Source of the DNA: Rhodospirillales bacterium
Lineage (GTDB): Bacteria; Pseudomonadota; Alphaproteobacteria; Rhodospirillales; JADHTD01
DNA: 6,236 bases
Assembly (NCBI GenBank): GCA_016776525.1
Contig: JADHTD010000171.1
Span: 1 to 6,236, forward strand
Reading direction: 5' to 3'
A program made the position numbers and the translations under genes. Shown here piece by piece: positions 6,134 to 6,236 of this stretch (the first letter of the stretch is position 1; each line of letters opens with the position of its first letter). Under the pieces are notes generated by a model, which was not told the origin of the DNA, searched no databases, and worked only from the letters and a program-made list of their open reading frames with translations.

Positions 6134-6236
6134 ATGACCACACTGGACGGACTTAACTTAGGCTTTATCGGCTTGGGGCTTATGGGCAAACCCATGGCCC
6201 GTAACCTGATGGCCGCCGGCGCCAACCTTGTCATTC
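6134..6236 (+). CDS. 3-hydroxyisobutyrate dehydrogenase-family NAD(P)-dependent oxidoreductase (N-terminus only, 3' end outside window)
   Basis: Only the first 34 codons are present. After a short lead (MTTLDGLN) comes LGFIGLGLMGKPMARNL, which combines the first Rossmann strand, the GxGxMG dinucleotide-binding loop (residues 13-18) and the PMAxNL start of the following helix. This is the signature of the beta-hydroxyacid dehydrogenase family, which includes 3-hydroxyisobutyrate dehydrogenase (valine breakdown), tartronate semialdehyde reductase and related enzymes. The catalytic Lys and the substrate-binding residues lie beyond the window, so the substrate cannot be named. It follows the helicase by 30 bases on the same strand. 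No link in function between the two is evident. Confidence 0.9.
   Translation, partial: MTTLDGLNLGFIGLGLMGKPMARNLMAAGANLVI

Overview
The window looks like chromosomal sequence from a GC-rich alphaproteobacterium, plausibly Rhodospirillales-like. That rests on the GC-rich third codon positions, the protein-family flavours and my memory of related sequences; no search was run. Every clear gene is on the + strand. From left to right there are: the 3' part of cobalamin-dependent methionine synthase (metH, to 1660); a gene for an exported protein with a predicted beta-sandwich domain (1718-2683); a 40-codon remnant resembling the C-terminus of an OsmC-family peroxiredoxin (2706-2828); a stretch of about 425-480 bases without a convincing gene but rich in inverted repeats (2829 to 3253 or 3310); a large DinG/XPD-like iron-sulfur DNA helicase (about 3311-6103); and the first 34 codons of a 3-hydroxyisobutyrate dehydrogenase-family gene (6134 onward, cut by the window edge).

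The genes do not form one pathway. MetH serves methionine/AdoMet synthesis, the secreted protein is uncharacterised, the helicase serves DNA repair or replication, and the dehydrogenase is metabolic. The helicase and dehydrogenase are 30 bases apart on the same strand and are probably co-transcribed. metH ends in a small hairpin that overlaps its own stop codon, and the secreted-protein gene follows with its own good ribosome binding site.

The most unusual part is the gap between the OsmC remnant and the helicase. It is less GC-rich than its surroundings. It holds, in order: a terminator-like hairpin (2846-2885); a nested palindrome with four copies of GCAAAT bounded by CTAG (2884-2950); a GC-rich 11-bp perfect stem (2957-2994); a possible H-type pseudoknot (3016-3048); a minus-strand pair of tiny overlapping ORFs with a near-ideal ribosome binding site (2947-3086); and a perfect 15-bp inverted repeat (3241-3287). 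The last of these contains the only good Shine-Dalgarno sequence near the helicase start, so it makes the choice of start codon ambiguous and could control translation. I see no tRNA, rRNA, CRISPR array, complete insertion sequence or defence cassette. The case for a previously undescribed system is weak; the gap is the only candidate locus.
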